Shown here in pieces: positions 60,246 through 64,000 of a DNA stretch of 64,000 nt. The translations under genes were made by a program, and so were the position numbers. This stretch comes from Sinorhizobium meliloti (lineage in GTDB: Bacteria > Pseudomonadota > Alphaproteobacteria > Rhizobiales > Rhizobiaceae), in assembly GCF_035610345.1 (NCBI RefSeq), contig NZ_CP141212.1:625976-689975 (forward strand). The letters run 5' to 3'. The notes under the pieces are model-generated. The model had not been told where the DNA came from. It made no database searches and worked only from the letters and a program-made list of their open reading frames with translations. Within the stretch, counting starts at the first letter, position 1. Every line of letters begins with the position of its first letter.

Positions 60246-61064
60246 TTACCGTGCTTCCGGAGGAAGTGGGGGCAGTAGCTGCTCCACGAACATCGCAAAA
60301 AGTTCCCGCTGGCTCGAGATGTTCAGTCTCTTGTAGATGTTCTGCCTATGCAGTTTGACGGTTCCTTCCGTCACGGAGAGTATCTGTCCAATCGCATAAT
60401 TGCTGTTCCCCCTCAGAATAAGCTGCACGATTCGCCGCTGCTGGTAAGTAAGGCGATCCTCGCAAAACGAAGCGAAGGCCGTCTCCATGAGGTCGTCCAG
60501 ACGAAGCTGACGGTCATTCGCGCGCGCGTCGCGCCAGTGCGAGCGCACCGTTTCGCGAACGAAGGGCTCGATCTGCTTCAGTCTTTCCACCTCGTCGGCT
60601 GAAAAAGGAAGGCCTTGCGAACGCATGAGCGAATACACGGCATTGAAGCCTCCCTCCAGCGGGATGAGAAAGCCGATTTCCTCCACGAGTGAGCCGGCCT
60701 GCATGGAGATGCAGGGGTGAACCTCTCTGGAACTGTAGAATTCGGAATCGAAGAATTCGTCCGGGGCGAGCTCCCGCATTCGCCAGATCCCCGGCTGAAG
60801 GTTCTCTGTGCAGGCAGTGTAGAAAGGGTCGAACAGATATGCGCCGTCGAGATAGGCTTTGAGCGCCGAGGCCTCGGCATGCTGCCGATAGCCGTCGTGC
60901 AAGAGCAGCGGCCTTGAATCAAAGGGGAAGCCGAAGATCGCCGACAGGTCGAACGGTGCCACTCTCGCGAGCATGTCGTCCAGCGCGTCCGGCAATGTCG
61001 GCCTGCCGATCTGTCCCACGACAGTGGCAATGGCCGATAGGTCTGGCACTTCGGTCTTCTGCAC
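60246..61064 (-). CDS. LuxR-family regulator
   Basis: A 272-residue protein from the GTG at 61064 (preceded by CGAGGATCGA; the frame runs open to a TTG at 61160 with an unlikely leader). The C-terminal LuxR HTH is LTYQQRRIVQLILRGNSNYA followed by IGQILSVTEGTVKLHRQNIYKRLNI. The N-terminal domain, residues about 10-185, shows no autoinducer-binding signature I recognise. It is divergent from the SDR gene (194 bp) and is likely its regulator. Confidence 0.8.
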   Translation of the reverse strand: MQKTEVPDLSAIATVVGQIGRPTLPDALDDMLARVAPFDLSAIFGFPFDSRPLLLHDGYRQHAEASALKAYLDGAYLFDPFYTACTENLQPGIWRMRELAPDEFFDSEFYSSREVHPCISMQAGSLVEEIGFLIPLEGGFNAVYSLMRSQGLPFSADEVERLKQIEPFVRETVRSHWRDARANDRQLRLDDLMETAFASFCEDRLTYQQRRIVQLILRGNSNYAIGQILSVTEGTVKLHRQNIYKRLNISSQRELFAMFVEQLLPPLPPEAR

Positions 61065-61258
61065 TCGATCCTCGTTGCGTCGGGGATGTGGCCCCGACCT
61101 TATCACCTTTGGAATATAGACTGCTTCGTCACGCTGCGGCAATCTGACCAAGTGGAACAAGCATCATAGCTGCCTTAGCCGACCGGGACATCAAGACGCC
61201 GAGAGAGCCGTCCTCCAGTCCGCGCCGGCAGGCAGCACGACGACGGCTGGAGGAGCAC

Positions 61259-62026
61259 GTGGCTGGTCGACTGGACGGAAAAATTGCGCTTATCAGCGGC
61301 GGGGCAGGGGGGTGTGGTCTCGCCGCCACCGAACTTTTCGCTCGGGAGGGCGCAGCGGTCGGGATCGTGGATCTCCCGCAGAGCGATGGCGAGGCCATCG
61401 CCGCCCGCCTCCGCAGCGGGGGCTTCAGAGCGGCATTCGCCTCGGCCGACGTGTCGGACGAACGTCAGGTAACGCAAGCGGTGGAGAGGGTTTCGGGAGA
61501 ACTCGGACCGATCACGGTCCTGTTCAATCACGCGGGCACCATCGTCATTCGGCCGTTTCTGGAGACCACGGCCGAGGAGTGGGACCGGCTGATGGCCGTC
61601 AACGTGCGCAGCATGTTCCTCATGACCCGCGCCGTCCTTCCCCAGATGATCGACGCCGGAGGCGGATCGATCGTCTGCACCTCTTCCATATCGGCGGTGG
61701 CCGCAACGCCGATGGAGGTCCTTTACAATACGACCAAGGGGGCGTGCCACATGTTCGCCCGATCCGTCGCCGTGGAGTTCAGGGATCGGAACATCCGGTG
61801 CAATGCGGTTTGCCCCGGTTTCATCCAGACGGCGCACGGCCAAAGGGAAGTCGAGGAGTTGACCCGCTACGGGGTCGATGTCTCCGAGGCGGCGATCGCC
61901 GCCCAGCAGGGGCGGATGTGCCGGCCGGACGAGGTCGCCAAGGCCGCCCTTTATCTTGCGAGCGACGACGCAAGCTTCGTCAGCGGCGCCCATCTGTTCG
62001 TCGACAATTGTTTTACAGCGGTGTGA
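61259..62026 (+). CDS. short-chain dehydrogenase/reductase (SDR)
   Basis: A 255-residue classical SDR. The cofactor loop SGGAGGCGLAA (GxxxGxG-like), the NHAG variant of NNAG, catalytic Ser in CTSSISAVAATPMEV and Tyr-x3-Lys in YNTTKGACHMFARS are present. Asp after the second strand (GIVDLPQ) suggests NAD rather than NADP. GTG 61259 follows TGGAGGAG. It starts the plus-strand cluster, and the next gene begins 11 bp after its stop. Substrate likely a sugar or polyol, from its neighbour. Confidence 0.88.
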   Translation: MAGRLDGKIALISGGAGGCGLAATELFAREGAAVGIVDLPQSDGEAIAARLRSGGFRAAFASADVSDERQVTQAVERVSGELGPITVLFNHAGTIVIRPFLETTAEEWDRLMAVNVRSMFLMTRAVLPQMIDAGGGSIVCTSSISAVAATPMEVLYNTTKGACHMFARSVAVEFRDRNIRCNAVCPGFIQTAHGQREVEELTRYGVDVSEAAIAAQQGRMCRPDEVAKAALYLASDDASFVSGAHLFVDNCFTAV

Positions 62027-62036
62027 GGGGAGAAAC

Positions 62037-63275
62037 ATGGCTTTCGAGAAAGGTGGAGTCTGGCGGAACTGGGTAGGCAATCAGTACTGCGTATCGCAAT
62101 ACAAGGCCTCGCCCGAAACCGAATCCGAACTGGCCGAGCTGGTCGCAGAGGCGGACAGGCGGGATCTCGGAGCGCGCGTTTCGGGTTCGGGCCACTCCTT
62201 CACGCCGGTCGTCGGGACCAGCGGTCTCCTTTTGTCGCTGGCAAATCTCAGGGGCGTTCAGAACGTCGACAAGGCGCGCAAGCAAATTACCGTAGCAGGC
62301 GGAACGCGCATCAACGAGGTGGGCAAGACGCTGAAGCAGCACGGACTGTCGCTGATCAATCAGGGCGATATCGACAGCCAGGCGGTGGCCGGCGCCTTTA
62401 CCACCGGAACCCACGGGACCGGGATCAAGCTCGGAAACATGGCGTCTTCGATCGCCGGGATGAGGATCGTCAAGGCGAACGGGGAAATTCTCGACATCGA
62501 TGGGAGCAACGAAGAACTGCTCCACGCGGCCCAGGTCTCGGTCGGCACGCTCGGCGTCATCTCGTCCATGACGCTCAACGTCATGGACGCCTATAACCTG
62601 CACGAGCGGCTGTGGCGTGACGACTTCGAGACCTGCATGGAGCGCCATGACGAACTGGCCGCAAATCACCGGCATTTCGGATTTTTCTGGTGCCCGACGA
62701 CGGAAAGCCGTCACCTCTACTGCCTGCCGGATACCTCGGCCGTCTCGTCCACGAACAAATTGGCCGATGTCTGCGAAATGAAGGTGATGGATATCACCGA
62801 CGCGGCGCCCATGGAGAGCGAGTTCGAAAAGATCGCCTACAGTTCGGAAGTCTATCCCATCGAATACGTCCCCAACTTCGTCGAACTCGAATATGCGGTG
62901 CCCCTCGAACACGGCAAGGCAGCGGTCAGAGCCGTGCGCGATCTCATGCTCAACAAGCATACGAACTGCATCTATCCGATCGAATATCGCTTCACCGCCG
63001 GCGATCCGGCGTGGATGAGCCCGTTCCATCACCAGGACAGCATCACGCTTTCCGTCTCGGGGGGCCCGGGGATCGATTACTGGGCGTTTCTGAAGGACGT
63101 CGACCAGATCCTGCGCGGATACGACTCGCGGCCGCATTGGGGGAAGATGCATTTTCTGGACACCGACGATGTGACGCATCTCTATCCGCGCGCCGGGGAC
63201 TTCCGTTCGCTACGAAGGGAACTGGACCCGAAGGGGCGCTTCCTGAACGACCATCTGAAGATGCTGCTCGGCTGA
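62037..63275 (+). CDS. VAO-family sugar-lactone/alditol oxidase
   Basis: A 412-residue flavoprotein: FAD_binding_4 domain (about 15-175) with SGSGHSFTPVVG, where His53 in GHS would bind FAD covalently, and FTTGTHGTGIKLGNMASSIA; then an ALO domain to the C-terminus ending LRRELDPKGRFLNDHLKMLL, the typical D-arabinono-1,4-lactone oxidase tail. It would oxidise an alditol or aldonolactone with O2, releasing H2O2. ATG 62037 with AGGGGAG; the frame is open into the SDR gene. Substrate not predictable. Confidence 0.88.
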   Translation: MAFEKGGVWRNWVGNQYCVSQYKASPETESELAELVAEADRRDLGARVSGSGHSFTPVVGTSGLLLSLANLRGVQNVDKARKQITVAGGTRINEVGKTLKQHGLSLINQGDIDSQAVAGAFTTGTHGTGIKLGNMASSIAGMRIVKANGEILDIDGSNEELLHAAQVSVGTLGVISSMTLNVMDAYNLHERLWRDDFETCMERHDELAANHRHFGFFWCPTTESRHLYCLPDTSAVSSTNKLADVCEMKVMDITDAAPMESEFEKIAYSSEVYPIEYVPNFVELEYAVPLEHGKAAVRAVRDLMLNKHTNCIYPIEYRFTAGDPAWMSPFHHQDSITLSVSGGPGIDYWAFLKDVDQILRGYDSRPHWGKMHFLDTDDVTHLYPRAGDFRSLRRELDPKGRFLNDHLKMLLG

Positions 63276-63299
63276 CAGCACAAACGAAATCCGCAGCCA

Positions 63300-63328
63300 G
63301 ACGTTCGGCCACAAGAATGCCGAACGTC
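63300..63328. terminator. perfect stem-loop before the binding-protein gene
   Basis: GACGTTCGG (63300-63308) pairs with CCGAACGTC (63320-63328) with an 11-nt loop, in the 72-bp gap between the oxidase and the binding-protein gene. No T-run. It could protect the binding-protein mRNA 5' end or partially terminate. Confidence 0.6.
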
Positions 63329-63347
63329 ACAAAAAAGGGGAATGAGA

Positions 63348-64000
63348 ATGAGACTTTTGACGCTTTTTGCGACGGTGTCGCTCGTCGGTGCAACCCTCGC
63401 AAGCGCCATGCCGCAAACTGCCAGCGCCGAGGATTCGAGCGATTCAATCCGGATCGTCACCAACGACTGGACCAGTCAGATCGTGCTGTCGAACATTGTG
63501 GGCCAACTCCTCGAGAGCCTTGGAAACACAGTGGAGTACAGGTCGTCCGATGGCCAGCTGCAGTATACCGCGATAGCCAACAACGACATGGATTTCCAGG
63601 TCGAGGTTTGGGAAGGGTCGCAGTCCGAATCGTTCAACAACGCACTTCAACAGGGGCTTGTCGATCTCGGTGCCCACACTGCTGTGACACGTGAAGACTG
63701 GTGGTATCCGGAATACGTCAAGGAGCTTTGCCCGGGCTTGCCGGATTGGAAGGCCCTCGATGCATGCGCCGAAAAATTTGCGACAGCCGAGACCGGAACC
63801 AAGGGACGCTTTGTCGGTCCGCCGGCCGCCTGGGGCAAGCACTACGCCGAGCGTATTCAGGCGCTCAATATGAACTTTCAGGAGGTTCCCGTCGGGCAGG
63901 CCGCAACGCTCTGGGCGGAGCTGCAATCAGCCTACGATCGGAAGGAACCCATCGTTCTCTTCAATTGGACCCCGAACTTCATCGAGGCCAAGTTCAAGGG
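63348..64000 (+). CDS. glycine-betaine/choline-type ABC substrate-binding protein (5' part)
   Basis: The first 217 residues are visible before the window ends. Signal peptide MRLLTLFATVSLVGATLASA; mature part begins near MPQTASAEDSSDSIRIVTND. WTSQIVLSNIVGQLLESLGN and VEYRSSDGQLQYTAIANNDM followed by DFQVEVWEGSQ are the OpuAC/ProX N-lobe, with Trp residues (VEVWEG, DWWYP) that usually form the quaternary-amine cage. AAAAAGGGGAATG precedes the ATG. Ligand probably a quaternary amine or a related compound. Confidence 0.85.
   Translation, partial: MRLLTLFATVSLVGATLASAMPQTASAEDSSDSIRIVTNDWTSQIVLSNIVGQLLESLGNTVEYRSSDGQLQYTAIANNDMDFQVEVWEGSQSESFNNALQQGLVDLGAHTAVTREDWWYPEYVKELCPGLPDWKALDACAEKFATAETGTKGRFVGPPAAWGKHYAERIQALNMNFQEVPVGQAATLWAELQSAYDRKEPIVLFNWTPNFIEAKFK

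Overview
The window looks like a chromosomal segment of an alphaproteobacterium of the Rhizobiaceae, most likely Sinorhizobium/Ensifer close to S. meliloti or S. medicae. The evidence is the gene content and order: the end of the flaF-flbT flagellar cluster, then aglREFGAK, edd-pgl-zwf, aceA, potFGHI, an acetoacetyl-CoA synthetase and a phasin. About 108-bp double-palindrome repeats of the RIME type and a tRNA-His without an encoded G-1 and with A73 agree with this. The species call comes from memory of the group, not from a search.

Layout. 1-7.8 kb: distal flagellar genes on the + strand, with tightly packed or overlapping starts (flgK end, flgL, flaF, flbT, flgD, fliQ, flhA, fliR, then four small flagellar-cluster proteins). 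7.8-10.1 kb: a family 2 glycosyltransferase and folD. 10.1-18.0 kb: the alpha-glucoside uptake and hydrolysis operon aglEFGAK with its divergent LacI-type repressor aglR and two identical operator palindromes. 18.0-19.5 kb: a small protein and a noncoding block holding three RIME-like elements in a tandem array of about 240-bp units. 19.5-23.6 kb: Entner-Doudoroff operon zwf-pgl-edd (minus strand). 23.8-26.5 kb: puuA-puuB-like putrescine glutamylation genes. 26.6-32.3 kb: a flavoprotein, a tiny membrane protein, a large chemoreceptor, a small ORF and a LysR regulator.

32.4-42.2 kb looks like an accessory insertion. A seven-gene minus-strand operon encodes a BMP-family ABC importer (binding protein, fused ATPase, two permeases), a trimeric-type purine nucleoside phosphorylase, a SorC/DeoR-type regulator and phosphopentomutase. 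Divergent from it is a 410-residue protein with a zinc-deaminase active site in its N-terminal third and an unrecognised C-terminal half. Together they suggest a purine nucleoside scavenging module; the deaminase-like protein is the best candidate here for something undescribed.

42.2-64 kb: aceA with a small downstream gene and a divergent ScfR/RamB-like regulator; the putrescine importer potFGHI; an AsmA-like protein; acetoacetyl-CoA synthetase; an orphan fused iron-type ABC permease; a 1131-residue soluble PAS histidine kinase of the PleC/DivJ/PdhS type; phasin phaP with PhaR-like sites over its promoter; tRNA-His; and a second accessory-looking cluster (LuxR regulator, SDR dehydrogenase, VAO-type lactone/alditol oxidase and a glycine-betaine-type binding protein cut by the window end). 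Metabolically the window joins sugar uptake and Entner-Doudoroff catabolism with C2/ketone-body use (aceA, acetoacetyl-CoA synthetase, phasin) and polyamine and nucleoside salvage.
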